A stretch of 64,000 bases of DNA, from the NCBI RefSeq assembly GCF_001038425.2, contig NZ_LDPV02000034.1, positions 62,001 to 126,000 on the forward strand, given 5' to 3'. Each line of letters begins with the position of its first letter. Positions within the stretch are counted from its first letter, which is position 1. This DNA comes from Ornithinibacillus contaminans (GTDB taxonomy: Bacteria > Bacillota > Bacilli > Bacillales > Amphibacillaceae). Shown one piece after another: positions 45,301 to 54,994 of the stretch. The translations under genes were made by a program, and so were the position numbers. Below the pieces are notes generated by a model that did no database searches, was not told the DNA's origin, and saw nothing but the letters and a program-made list of their open reading frames with translations.

Positions 45301-46491
45301 ATGAAAAAGATGGGTTTTATTTTAACAAATTTAATTGTATTGAACTTACTTTTACCAATAGTGACTTTTGGGCATTCTAATACATCTCCTCCAAGCCTAA
45401 ACAGTGAAGCAGCAATTATAATTGAAGCAAAATCTGGTGCAGTTATATATGAGGAAAATTCGAACGCAAAAATGTATCCTGCAAGTTTAACTAAAATTGC
45501 AACAGCTATTTATGCCATAGAAAATGGCAACCTAGATGAAGTTGTAACTGTTAGTGAAAACGCCAGAGGTACAGTTGGATCTAGTGTTTATTTGGAAGAG
45601 GGGGAAAAAATAACCTTATTACAGCTTGTACAGGGGTTATTAGTTAATTCGGGGAATGATGCAGGTGTAGCGATAGCAGAACATCTGAGTGGTAGTACTG
45701 AGCGATTTTCCCATGATATTAATGAATATTTAGAAAACAAGATTGGGGTTCAAAATACAAACTTTGTAAATCCGCATGGATTATTTAATACAGATCATTT
45801 AACAACTGCAGAAGATTTGGCTAAAATCACACAGTACGCCATTGAAAATGAAACATTTAAAGAAATTTTTGCGTTAAAAGAAGTAAATTGGGATGGCGAG
45901 ACATGGGATACCACCCTTTATACGCATCACAAGCTAATGAGGGAAATACCATATGAGGGTATCACAGGGGGGAAGACAGGTTTTGTAGAAGAATCAGGTT
46001 ATACATTAGCTACAACTGCCGAAAGAGATAATCTTAGCTTAATCATCATTACCTTGAATAGTGAACACGAAATGGAGGCATATACAGACACAACAAATCT
46101 ATTAAACTATGCATTTGAAAACTATAAAACTTCGAAAGTCTCCGCTGGGACTACATTTAAAGTTGAAAATAAAGAATATCAATTGTCAAAGGATTACTAT
46201 TATACTCATTTGATTAATGAGCAGGTAAAATTTGAGGCAAATAATAGCGGTGTGTTAAATATTATTACTGAGGAAAATGAAATTTTGGCCTCGACACAGT
46301 TAAGCAGTACTCAAGTAGAAGAATTAGCAAATAATACAACTCAGGGAAAAAATGATATTGTTAAGGGTAACAATAAAGAAAGTAGTATATTTTTATTTAG
46401 TAAATATATGAATGAGTTGATTTATATTGTATTAATGTTATCTTTTGGGATATTGGGCCTAGTGTATTATCAAAATCGAAAAGTATTATAA
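45301..46491 (+). CDS. D-alanyl-D-alanine carboxypeptidase (DacA/PBP5-like)
   Basis: 396 residues. Signal peptide (1-24), then the serine peptidase domain with SxxK in YPASLTKIATA (about 63), SxN in LLVNSGNDAG (about 120) and KTG in GGKTGFVEESG (about 223), a C-terminal beta domain, and a membrane anchor near 370-390. It removes the terminal D-Ala of peptidoglycan stem peptides. Its presence directly before a two-component system in a metal island is noteworthy. Confidence 0.92.
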   Translation: MKKMGFILTNLIVLNLLLPIVTFGHSNTSPPSLNSEAAIIIEAKSGAVIYEENSNAKMYPASLTKIATAIYAIENGNLDEVVTVSENARGTVGSSVYLEEGEKITLLQLVQGLLVNSGNDAGVAIAEHLSGSTERFSHDINEYLENKIGVQNTNFVNPHGLFNTDHLTTAEDLAKITQYAIENETFKEIFALKEVNWDGETWDTTLYTHHKLMREIPYEGITGGKTGFVEESGYTLATTAERDNLSLIIITLNSEHEMEAYTDTTNLLNYAFENYKTSKVSAGTTFKVENKEYQLSKDYYYTHLINEQVKFEANNSGVLNIITEENEILASTQLSSTQVEELANNTTQGKNDIVKGNNKESSIFLFSKYMNELIYIVLMLSFGILGLVYYQNRKVL

Positions 46492-46680
46492 TAATAACTC
46501 TCTCAAATAAAATGCATTTAAGTATCCAGATAGATACATATTTTTTTAAGTAAAAATGAAAAATCTACTGCCACAAAATTGGAATAATTATCATTTATTA
46601 TGGGTTTATTTGGTGAAGAAACATCCAAATTACAACTCTTATTACACTAGCCCGTCATTATACTGTAAAAGAGGTCTTTT

Positions 46681-48054
46681 ATGTTTAACAAACTATCGCT
46701 TAAAATTGGTATGTTGTTTTTTGTTTTTATACTAATCATCGAGATTCTTGTTTATTTTATTCTCTATACAACTATCGCAAACGAACGAATAGAAGAGGTA
46801 ATGGACAGTTTATTAGCAAGGGCAAACACCCATAGTGCTATTTTAGAGAATAACTTTAATAGTTCTACAATGGAACATGTAGCTATCATGGAGTCAGAAT
46901 CTGAATATGCAGTAATTATTACAGACGAGGATGGTAATGTCTTAATAAACTCAGATCCTATAGAAAAAGAAATGTTAGATATTATTGAACATACCGATTA
47001 CGAAGAAATACCTAGTGGTGGAAAAGTTTTAGAGCAACGATGGACGGAAAGACAATATATTGCTGCAGATAGTCCAATTAATATTAATGGAGAACACCAT
47101 GGCCATGTAATTATGTTCGCCAATACTAATATAGTTAAAAACATGGTTAATCATTTAAGTGATCAATTTGTCTGGATAGGAATAACTACAGTAATTCTTA
47201 CAATTATTACGGTATTCTTCCTGTCTCGATTTATTACAATACCGTTAATGAAAATGAAACAAGCGACGGAGCAGCTAAGCAAGGGGAAAACTAAAGTATC
47301 GTTACATACAGACCGAAAAGATGAGTTAGGTGAACTAGCTAGTACCATAATGAAGTTATCCAATGATTTAGAACGATTAAAAAAGGATAGAAACGAATTT
47401 TTAGCAAGTGTCTCTCATGAACTAAGAACCCCGCTAACTTATATTAAAGGGTATGCAGACATCATTAATAAACAGGATATATCTATTCATGAAAGAAAGG
47501 AATATCTTGATATTATACGCGAAGAGACGAATCAATTGACAGTTTTAATAAGAAATTTGTTTGAATTAGCTAAAATGGACGAAAATAGATTCATTATAAA
47601 TAGAAGAAAGGTAGAACTTAGAAAACTAATCCAAACTGTTGAAGAACTAATCAGACCTGGCTTAGAAGAAAGAAATATTAGGTTTTCAGTTATTTGTCCC
47701 GAAAATATAATTGCTAATATTGACCCGGAAAGAATACAGCAGGTCTTATTAAATATTCTAGATAACGCAATTAAACATACGAGTCCGGGGAAAACCATCT
47801 CAATTAGGGTTATACAAAATGAAATGGAAATAAAAATAACTATTGAGGATGAAGGGGAAGGGATTCCAAAGGAGGACCTACCTTATTTATTTGACCGTTT
47901 ATATCGTGTTGAAAAGTCTCGCTCTAGAGAAAGTGGAGGTACAGGGTTAGGTTTGGCAATAGCAAAGGAAATTATAGAATCCCATGAAGGAAGAATTGAA
48001 ATTCAAAGTAAGATTGGAAAAGGAACCAGTGTTAATATATTTCTTAAGAGGTGA
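46681..48054 (+). CDS. Sensor histidine kinase of the island two-component system
   Basis: 457 residues. Two membrane helices (about 9-30 and 160-180) enclose an extracytoplasmic sensor domain of about 130 residues with several acidic and His/Met positions (MEHVAIMESESEYAV, NGEHHGHVIMF). A HAMP domain (181-235), H-box ASVSHELRTPLTYIKGYADI (His about 246), N-box NILDNAIKHTSPG, and G-boxes DEGEGIPKEDL and GGTGLGLAIAK follow. Signal is probably a metal ion or envelope stress; inference from neighbours. Confidence 0.9.
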   Translation: MFNKLSLKIGMLFFVFILIIEILVYFILYTTIANERIEEVMDSLLARANTHSAILENNFNSSTMEHVAIMESESEYAVIITDEDGNVLINSDPIEKEMLDIIEHTDYEEIPSGGKVLEQRWTERQYIAADSPININGEHHGHVIMFANTNIVKNMVNHLSDQFVWIGITTVILTIITVFFLSRFITIPLMKMKQATEQLSKGKTKVSLHTDRKDELGELASTIMKLSNDLERLKKDRNEFLASVSHELRTPLTYIKGYADIINKQDISIHERKEYLDIIREETNQLTVLIRNLFELAKMDENRFIINRRKVELRKLIQTVEELIRPGLEERNIRFSVICPENIIANIDPERIQQVLLNILDNAIKHTSPGKTISIRVIQNEMEIKITIEDEGEGIPKEDLPYLFDRLYRVEKSRSRESGGTGLGLAIAKEIIESHEGRIEIQSKIGKGTSVNIFLKR

Positions 48055-48062
48055 TTGGGTTG

Positions 48063-48734
48063 GTGAAAGTATTATTAGTTGACGATGAAAAGCGAATGTT
48101 AGATTTGCTAGAATTATATTTAAGAGCACATAAGTATAAATCAAAAAAAGCTTTAAGTGCCAAAGAAGCATTATCGTACTTAGAAGAAGAGACTTTTGAC
48201 ATTGTATTAATTGATATTATGATGCCTGAGATGAATGGTTGGGATTTATGCCGTACAATTAGAAAAAATTCCGACGTTCCAATTATTATGGTTACCGCCC
48301 GTGAACAGAAAGAGGATATCGTTAAAGGGCTGAAATTAGGTGCGGATGATTATATTACCAAACCATTTGATGAAGAGGAATTATTGGCCAGAATAGAAGC
48401 TTTATTACGTAGAAGTAGCACAGCAAACAAAATAGAGGTAAATGGATTATTATGGAATGAGGATGAGTTCGAGTTATCTTATAATAATAAACTGATTAAA
48501 TTAACACCTAAAGAATTTACCATGTTGGGGTATTTGATGAAAAAACCAAATCAAGTATACACAAGAGAGCAATTAATCGAGTTAATTTGGGGATATGAAT
48601 CACAGACCGATGGAAGAACGGTTGATTCTCATGTCCGTAATATTCGCGATAAAATTCGCCAGGTGGGTTTTCCAATTGAAGATTATTTCCTAACTGTTTG
48701 GGGACTTGGATATAAGTGGGTTAATAAAATTTAG
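48063..48734 (+). CDS. OmpR-type response regulator of the island
   Basis: 223 residues from GTG 48063, eight bases after AGGTGA; GTG 48051 and TTG 48060 are alternatives. Receiver domain with VDDEKRMLDLLE, phospho-acceptor Asp in VLIDIMMPEMNGWD (about 52), Thr in MVTAREQ and Lys in ADDYITKPFDEEE. Winged-helix domain (about 130-223) with LTPKEFTMLGYLMKKPNQVY, RTVDSHVRNIRDKIRQ and GLGYKW. Likely binds the TTCACATTTTC-type repeats upstream of island genes. Confidence 0.92.
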   Translation: MKVLLVDDEKRMLDLLELYLRAHKYKSKKALSAKEALSYLEEETFDIVLIDIMMPEMNGWDLCRTIRKNSDVPIIMVTAREQKEDIVKGLKLGADDYITKPFDEEELLARIEALLRRSSTANKIEVNGLLWNEDEFELSYNNKLIKLTPKEFTMLGYLMKKPNQVYTREQLIELIWGYESQTDGRTVDSHVRNIRDKIRQVGFPIEDYFLTVWGLGYKWVNKI

Positions 48735-48824
48735 TAATTGAAATTAGTCACTGGAACAAAGTCTATGTTCATGATTTTATCACAAATCCACACAAAAGTA
48801 GTAACAAACAATCAATTTTATTGT

Positions 48825-48845
48825 ATACCATACAGGGGTATGGTA
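48825..48845 (+). promoter_or_regulatory. CsoR-type copper operator upstream of copB
   Basis: TACCATA (48826-48832), CAGGGG, and TATGGTA (48839-48845) form an inverted repeat with a G-rich centre like known CsoR sites (TACCnnnnGGGGTA). Located 70 bases before the copB start. No csoR gene is present in the window. Confidence 0.7.
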
Positions 48846-48915
48846 ATATGTGAATAGGGATAGAAAATAAAGTAGATGTTAACAGTAGAATATCTTAAAA
48901 AGGAGAGTGGTAATA

Positions 48916-51123
48916 ATGGATAAGCACCATCATGAAAATCATAACCACCACAAACATAGTGGACATGATCACCATAATCATAAAGAACATATGGGACATG
49001 AACATCACAATGGTAGTGAAAATCATGAGCATCACGAACACCATAATCAACATGAACACATGGAACATGGACATCACAATCATGAACAACACGAGCACCA
49101 TAGAGACCATAACCAACAACATAACGGTCATGAACATCATAATCATAGCCATGCTCACCATGGACATGGAGGACATGGAGGACACCACGAGCATATGGTA
49201 GAAGACTTTAAGAAGCGTTTTTGGATTTCATTAGTCCTAGCAATACCAGTTTCTTATTTGTCACCTATGATTCAAATGCTTATTGGCTATGAAGTGAACT
49301 TTACGGGGGATACCCTTGTACTTTTCATACTTTCTACTATTGTATTTTTCTATGGTGGAAAGCCGTTCTTGCTTGGTGCATGGGATGAACTTAAAGGTAA
49401 ATCTCCTGGCATGATGATGTTAATTACACTAGCTATAGTGGCTGCTTATGTATACAGTACCTTAACAGCATTTTTTATCGAGGGTAGTGATTTCTTCTTT
49501 GAACTAGCTACACTTATTGTCATTATGCTACTAGGACATTGGATAGAAATGAAATCCCTTATGGGTGCTTCCAAGGCATTGGAGGAGTTAATTAAATTAA
49601 TGCCCAAAGAAGCTCACAAATTAGATGAGTCAGGCAATATTATTGAAGTAACAGTAGAGGATTTACAGCCAGGGGACCGAATCTTAGTTAAGTCGGGTGA
49701 AAAGATTCCTATTGATGGTGAAATATACGAAGGTGAGTCTACAGTGGACGAGTCCATGCTTACTGGTGAATCGGTACCGGTCGAAAAGGGTCCTGGAATG
49801 GAAGCGATTGGTGGAGCTGTCAATGGTGACGGTGTTTTAAAGATAAAGGTAAGTAAAACAGGAAATGATACGTACCTATCTCAAGTAATAAAATTAGTGA
49901 GTGACGCTGAAAAGACCAAATCAAAAGCTCAAGGATTTGCCGACATTGCAGCCAAATGGTTATTCTATGTTGCTGTTGTTGTAGGGATTATAACTTTCGC
50001 CGTCTGGTGGACTACTGGGGATGTAGATTTTGCCCTAGAACGAATGGTTACCGTTTTAATTATTGCTTGTCCACACGCACTTGGTTTAGCAACACCTCTA
50101 GTAACATCTAGATCTACTGCCATTGCAGCTAAAAATGGTTTGTTAATTCGAAATAGAATAGCGTTTGAAAGTGCATTTAAATTGGATCGAGTGGTGTTTG
50201 ATAAAACAGGTACCCTTACGGAAGGTAATTTTGGTGTTACGGATGTTCATCCAATTGAGGGTATTAGTGAAGAAGAGTTATTAAAACTAGCTTATTCTGT
50301 TGAAACACAATCAGACCATCCCATAGCTAAAGGAATTGTCAAAGAAGGAAAAGAACGTAATTTACAACCCTATGATGTTAGGGATTATCAAAATCTAACT
50401 GGTAAGGGATTAGTAGCAAAAATAGGAGAAGATGAAATAGCTGTTATAAGTCCCGGCGCTATGAGAGCCAATAAAATTTCTTTCGATGAAAAAACCTATG
50501 ATCAATTAGCTTTACAAGGAAAAACAGTTGTATTTGTCCTTAAAAATAATATTTTGCAAGGAATGATAGCACTCGCTGATATTATCCGTGAATCTTCTTA
50601 CAAGGTTATAAAAGAGTTGAGTGATCTCGGAATTGAGACTGTTATGATGACTGGGGACAATAGCCGTGTTGCAAATTATGTGGGTGAAAAACTAGGAATT
50701 TCTAAAGTTATTGCCGAAGTGCTTCCCCATGAGAAATCAAACAATGTAAAGTATTTAAAACAAGACGGGAAAAAGGTTGCTATGATCGGTGATGGAATTA
50801 ACGATGCACCTGCTTTAGCGGAAGCCGATTTGGGAATTGCTATTGGGGCAGGTACAGACGTTGCAATTGAGACCGCTGATGTTGTATTAGTTAACAGCAA
50901 TCCGGTAGACATTTTAAGTATCCTTAAACTGTCGAAAGCAAGTCGTAGAAAAATGGTTCAAAACTTGGGCTGGGCTGCTGGATATAATATCCTTGCGATT
51001 CCACTAGCTGCTGGTGTACTTTATAGTATCGGGATTGTGATAACACCTGCTGTTGGCGCAGCAATAATGTCACTTAGTACTATAATATGTGCCATCAATG
51101 CTCAATTATTAAAGATTGACTAA
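48916..51123 (+). CDS. copB: CopB-type copper-exporting P1B-3 ATPase with His-rich N-terminus
   Basis: 735 residues from the ATG at 48916 (AAGGAG upstream). Residues 1-92 are an extraordinary His-rich tract (for example HHHENHNHHKHSGHDHHNHK). The membrane motif is IIACPHALGLATPL (CPH, type P1B-3). DKTGTLTEGNF is at about 428, TGES near 285, the nucleotide-domain HP in SDHPIAKG, and hinge GDGINDAPALAEADLG. P1B-3 pumps export Cu(II)/Cu(I). The His tract could chelate copper and gate export. An operator for CsoR lies upstream. Confidence 0.95.
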   Translation: MDKHHHENHNHHKHSGHDHHNHKEHMGHEHHNGSENHEHHEHHNQHEHMEHGHHNHEQHEHHRDHNQQHNGHEHHNHSHAHHGHGGHGGHHEHMVEDFKKRFWISLVLAIPVSYLSPMIQMLIGYEVNFTGDTLVLFILSTIVFFYGGKPFLLGAWDELKGKSPGMMMLITLAIVAAYVYSTLTAFFIEGSDFFFELATLIVIMLLGHWIEMKSLMGASKALEELIKLMPKEAHKLDESGNIIEVTVEDLQPGDRILVKSGEKIPIDGEIYEGESTVDESMLTGESVPVEKGPGMEAIGGAVNGDGVLKIKVSKTGNDTYLSQVIKLVSDAEKTKSKAQGFADIAAKWLFYVAVVVGIITFAVWWTTGDVDFALERMVTVLIIACPHALGLATPLVTSRSTAIAAKNGLLIRNRIAFESAFKLDRVVFDKTGTLTEGNFGVTDVHPIEGISEEELLKLAYSVETQSDHPIAKGIVKEGKERNLQPYDVRDYQNLTGKGLVAKIGEDEIAVISPGAMRANKISFDEKTYDQLALQGKTVVFVLKNNILQGMIALADIIRESSYKVIKELSDLGIETVMMTGDNSRVANYVGEKLGISKVIAEVLPHEKSNNVKYLKQDGKKVAMIGDGINDAPALAEADLGIAIGAGTDVAIETADVVLVNSNPVDILSILKLSKASRRKMVQNLGWAAGYNILAIPLAAGVLYSIGIVITPAVGAAIMSLSTIICAINAQLLKID

Positions 51124-51138
51124 CCGAATAATATATCG

Positions 51139-51172
51139 TGGCTAAGCAAGAATATCTTGTTTAGCCATTTTT
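51139..51172 (+). terminator. Terminator after copB
   Basis: TGGCTAAGCAAGA and TCTTGTTTAGCCA form a 13-bp stem (one wobble) with a short loop, then TTTTTTTT. Confidence 0.9.
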
Positions 51173-51226
51173 TTTATTCTGGCAATTGCTTATGTCATAA
51201 AGATTTCATTAAATCTTGACAGTTTA

Positions 51227-51240
51227 TGCATATATTTTTC
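51227..51240 (+). promoter_or_regulatory. TGCATATATTTTTC motif upstream of resA
   Basis: Close variant of the TGCATATTTTC motif found upstream of other island genes, followed by CCTACACTTAAA; 65 bases before the resA start. Confidence 0.35.
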
Positions 51241-51304
51241 CTACACTTAAACGGATTGTACTTATGAATACTTTTCAATTAAAAGCGCTTAGGAGTTGAC
51301 GTAT

Positions 51305-51883
51305 ATGAGCTTAGAGGAAGCTAAGAGGAAAAAGAAAGATAAAAAAAGAAATCGCTTTATTTTCAGAACATCTATTTTGGTGCTATTGGCAGGGGCCATA
51401 ATATTTGCATTAGTTTCTAATTTGCAAGGAGATACAACTATTTATCGGGTTGGGGATACAGCCCCGGATTTCCAATTAAATCAGATTAATAATTATAACG
51501 AATTAGAAACAGTGCGCTTAAGCGATTATAGTGGAAAAGGAGTTATGTTAAATTTTTGGGGAACTTGGTGTAAACCATGTGAGGAAGAAATGCCATATAT
51601 GCAAGCACTCTACCCTGAATATCAAGAAAAGGGTGTAGAGATTATTGCGATAAATCTTGATGCAACAGAATTCGTAGTTGATAAATTTATCGATAAATAT
51701 GACTTAACTTTCCCTGTACCACACGATACAAGAGATCAAGTTCGTGACTTGTATAAAGTAGGTCCTCTTCCAAGTACCTTTTTTATAAGTCCTGAGGGAG
51801 AAATAGTTGAAGTTGTAGAAGGTGGACTTTCACTTGAACGATTAGAAGGATACCTTAAACAAATTCAACCTACGGAATCATAA
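51305..51883 (+). CDS. resA: ResA-like thiol-disulfide oxidoreductase
   Basis: 192 residues from the ATG at 51305. A single N-terminal anchor (RFIFRTSILVLLAGAIIFAL) precedes a thioredoxin fold with GDTAPDFQLN, active site NFWGTWCKPCEEEMPYM (CxxC about 93-96) and DKYDLTFPVPHD, and cis-Pro in VGPLPSTFFI. In cytochrome c maturation ResA reduces apocytochrome cysteines. Begins a three-gene set resA-resB-resC. Confidence 0.9.
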   Translation: MSLEEAKRKKKDKKRNRFIFRTSILVLLAGAIIFALVSNLQGDTTIYRVGDTAPDFQLNQINNYNELETVRLSDYSGKGVMLNFWGTWCKPCEEEMPYMQALYPEYQEKGVEIIAINLDATEFVVDKFIDKYDLTFPVPHDTRDQVRDLYKVGPLPSTFFISPEGEIVEVVEGGLSLERLEGYLKQIQPTES

Positions 51884-51900
51884 GCCAGAGAGGGATGTAA

Positions 51901-53619
51901 ATGAAGCATATAAAATGTGAATGTGGTCATGTCAATCCAGAGGGTACTGTCCTTTGTGAAGCATGTGGTAAACCAATAGAAGGAAATCAGCATATTGATG
52001 GAAACGATAAAAAGAAACTATTAAATATGCGCTATGAAGGAAGTGCGAGAAGGTCTACTACATTTAACAAATCAATAGTTGACAAAGTATGGAGTTTTTT
52101 CTCCTCGGTTAAGGTTGGTGTATGGTTAATTGTTATTGCATTAATTGCATCCGGAATTGGTACTATATTACCACTTGAACAATACATTCCAGCAAATGCA
52201 ATATCACGAGATCCAGCAATATTTTATCCGGAAACTTACGGATTATTTGGGAAAGTATATTATCAATTGGGTTTTCACAACTTATATAGTTCCTGGTGGT
52301 ATCTCATTATATTAGCATCCATTGGGGTATCCTTAGTAATTTGTAGTATTGATCGATTCGTCCCACTATATCGAGCATTAAAGCGTCAAAAGGCTAAGCG
52401 ACATGAATCCTTTATTAATAGACAGCGTTTTTATAGTCAAACTGAAGTAGTTTCTCAGAAAGAATTTAATACAGTCAAGGAACGTCTGCAAAGGCAACGC
52501 TATCGAATTAAAGAAGAAAATGGACATATAGTCGCGGAGAAAGGCAGATTTTCTAGATGGGGTCCTTATGTCAATCATATTGGTCTTATTATCATTCTCA
52601 TTGCAGCATTATTGAGAACAACTTCCTTTTTCTATTTAAGTGAGTATGTTTGGGTAAGAGACGGGGAACTTACAGTCATTCCCGGCACAGACAGCGAGTA
52701 TTATATCGAGAATAAGAAATTCATATTAGATACATATGATATAAATGATAAACGTTTTAAAGATGCTCTTGCAAAAGAGGGGAGAATAATTCCTAGTAAT
52801 TTCCAGACAAATGTTACGATTTTTAAGGCTGAGGAACCCGGAGTAATCGGTGTGGAAGGGGATCTAGTAAAGATTAATGATTTTGAAATAAGAATGAATG
52901 AACCAGCAAAATTTGGTGGTTATACTCTATATCAACAAGGCTATCAAATAAATGAATTCTCGAAGATGACTTTTAAAATCTATCAATTGAATGATCCAGA
53001 GGCTGAAGCATTAGGGGAATTTACAGTTGATTTATTTGACCCCAAAACAGAGTACGAGATTGATAGTGAATTCAGAGTAGAAGTGGTTGAATACTATCCA
53101 GATTATACATTAACCGAAGATCAGGTAAGGTCTAAGACAAAAGATTCCAATAATCCTGCATTCGTGTTTAACTTATTTCCTCCTGGTAGTGAAGATGCTG
53201 AGATTAGTTTTGTAGGTGACGTTATCGGTTCTGCAGAGGATTTAGGGATAGACACTTCCGCTGTTGACCTACAGCCTATGGGTAATGTTATCGGGGCATT
53301 CGCACCTTCAATTGACCCTACTGGTGAAAATCAATATCGTATTTTAATTGATTCCATAGAATTTGACCGTAAGAGTGGCTTAAGTATTAAAAGGGATTAT
53401 ACTATTCCATTTTTTGTAATAGGCACACTAATCTTTATGATAGGTGTCATCCAAGGTATGTATTGGCAACATAGAAGAATTTGGATACATCCAAAAAATG
53501 AAGGTATTCTTTTAGCAGCTCATACCAATAAGAACTGGTTTGGACTTAAAAAGGATATTGAAAAAGTAATAGACGGGACTTCCATTCAAATGGTGGAAGA
53601 ACAAAAAGAGGATGATTAG
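51901..53619 (+). CDS. resB: ResB-like cytochrome c biogenesis protein
   Basis: 572 residues. N-terminal zinc ribbon CECGHVNPEGTVLCEACGKP, then four membrane helices (about 75, 135, 220 and 510) with ResB patterns VGVWLIVIALIASGIGTILP, GRFSRWGPYVNHIGLIIILI and LRTTSFFYL, and a large extracytoplasmic beta domain. ResB with ResC forms the system II haem transporter/ligase. The start has GAGAGGGATG upstream, 17 bases after resA. Confidence 0.9.
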   Translation: MKHIKCECGHVNPEGTVLCEACGKPIEGNQHIDGNDKKKLLNMRYEGSARRSTTFNKSIVDKVWSFFSSVKVGVWLIVIALIASGIGTILPLEQYIPANAISRDPAIFYPETYGLFGKVYYQLGFHNLYSSWWYLIILASIGVSLVICSIDRFVPLYRALKRQKAKRHESFINRQRFYSQTEVVSQKEFNTVKERLQRQRYRIKEENGHIVAEKGRFSRWGPYVNHIGLIIILIAALLRTTSFFYLSEYVWVRDGELTVIPGTDSEYYIENKKFILDTYDINDKRFKDALAKEGRIIPSNFQTNVTIFKAEEPGVIGVEGDLVKINDFEIRMNEPAKFGGYTLYQQGYQINEFSKMTFKIYQLNDPEAEALGEFTVDLFDPKTEYEIDSEFRVEVVEYYPDYTLTEDQVRSKTKDSNNPAFVFNLFPPGSEDAEISFVGDVIGSAEDLGIDTSAVDLQPMGNVIGAFAPSIDPTGENQYRILIDSIEFDRKSGLSIKRDYTIPFFVIGTLIFMIGVIQGMYWQHRRIWIHPKNEGILLAAHTNKNWFGLKKDIEKVIDGTSIQMVEEQKEDD

Positions 53620-53630
53620 GGAGGACAATC

Positions 53631-54824
53631 ATGGAGGGCTTATTAAATACGAGTAGTACAATGCTTTTTACTGCGTTCATATTGTACTTAATCGCAACAT
53701 TATTTTTCGGTGCAACTATTAAAGAGAAAAATGGTGAACAAAAAAAATCTGGTTTTGCCGGAAGACTAGCAATAACACTAACCATACTTGGGTTGGTTGC
53801 GCAGCTAATCTACTTTATTACAAGATGGATGGCCTCAGGACATGCTCCAGTTAGTAACATGTTCGAATTCGTGACTTTCCTTGGTATGTGTTTAGTGTTA
53901 GCGTTTGTCATTATTTATTTTATTTATAAATTAAACATTTTAGGTTTATTTGCATTACCGATTGCTATGATTTTCATTGCATATGCGAGTGTGTTTCCAA
54001 CAGAAATTGCACCACTAGTTCCATCATTAAAAAGTTACTGGTTATATATTCATGTAACTACCGTTGCTTTAGGATCAGGCATTTTATTTATCAGCTTTGT
54101 TGCAGGATTAATGTACTTAATTCGCCAAGTTGATCAACGTAAACGTGATGCTCGAGTTGTTTCGTTAGAAGTAGTTTTATATTTCATATTCCTATTATTA
54201 GGTTTCATCCTTATTTCTTCCGTATTTAGTGCTATGAATTATAGTGCAATATTTGAATACGATTTAAATGGTAAGAGGGTAATGACAGAATATGAGTTAC
54301 CAGCGATTGCTGCACCAAATGAAAGCACTCTAGTAACTGAAGGTGTAATGAAACCGTGGTTTGAAACCCCTTCATGGATGCAGGGTTCTCATGCCGGAAG
54401 AAAATTTAACAGTGTTATTTGGTCAATGGTTGTAGGGTCAGCTCTCTATGGATTGACTCGGTTGCTGTTACGGAAGCGTGTAGGTGCGGCAATTAGTCCG
54501 CTACTTAAAAAAGTAAACCCCGAGTTATTGGATGAGATCAATTATCGTGCAGTAGCAATTGGGTTTCCAATCTTCACATTGGGCGGGTTAATTTTTGCCT
54601 CTATTTGGGCTCAAGAAGCATGGGGACGCTTTTGGGGGTGGGATCCAAAAGAAGTTTGGGCGCTTATTACCTGGTTCTTCTATGCTGCATACTTGCATTT
54701 AAGACTTTCACGCGGTTGGCATGGAGAAAAGTCAGCGTGGCTAGCTATAATAGGTTTTGGGATAATTTTATTTAACCTAATTGTTGTAAATTTAGTGATA
54801 GCAGGGCTTCACTCTTATGCATAA
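53631..54824 (+). CDS. resC: ResC/CcsA-like haem handling protein
   Basis: 397 residues, about eight membrane helices. The WWD motif is WGRFWGWDPKEVWALITWFF (about 325-344), with conserved His in WLYIHVTTVALGSG and YLHLRLSRGWHGEKS. It partners ResB in system II cytochrome c maturation. Gene starts 11 bases after resB. Confidence 0.92.
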   Translation: MEGLLNTSSTMLFTAFILYLIATLFFGATIKEKNGEQKKSGFAGRLAITLTILGLVAQLIYFITRWMASGHAPVSNMFEFVTFLGMCLVLAFVIIYFIYKLNILGLFALPIAMIFIAYASVFPTEIAPLVPSLKSYWLYIHVTTVALGSGILFISFVAGLMYLIRQVDQRKRDARVVSLEVVLYFIFLLLGFILISSVFSAMNYSAIFEYDLNGKRVMTEYELPAIAAPNESTLVTEGVMKPWFETPSWMQGSHAGRKFNSVIWSMVVGSALYGLTRLLLRKRVGAAISPLLKKVNPELLDEINYRAVAIGFPIFTLGGLIFASIWAQEAWGRFWGWDPKEVWALITWFFYAAYLHLRLSRGWHGEKSAWLAIIGFGIILFNLIVVNLVIAGLHSYA

Positions 54825-54883
54825 TGCAATTAATTGATGTTACTTTAAACTGTTTTAAATATAACCCTAATATAAGCATTTTT

Positions 54884-54920
54884 AAAACTATCACCGGGAA
54901 AATGGTGATAGTTTTTTAAT
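54884..54920 (+). terminator. Terminator after resC
   Basis: AAAACTATCACC and GGTGATAGTTTT form a perfect 12-bp stem, then TTAATAG. Confidence 0.88.
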
Positions 54921-54994
54921 AGAAGTTGAATATACAATGATATAACTTCTATTTTAGCCCGACAAATCATAGATTAAATAGAGGTGATATTTTG

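Noticed and set aside
48895-49194. Met-rich antisense ORF opposite the CopB N-terminus
   Set aside because: CAC/CAT/CAA codons read backwards give Met/Val-rich strings; it is an artefact of the His tract.
51901-52020. Unusual zinc-ribbon fusion on ResB
   Set aside because: B. subtilis ResB has a similar Cys-rich N-terminus, so this is normal for the family.
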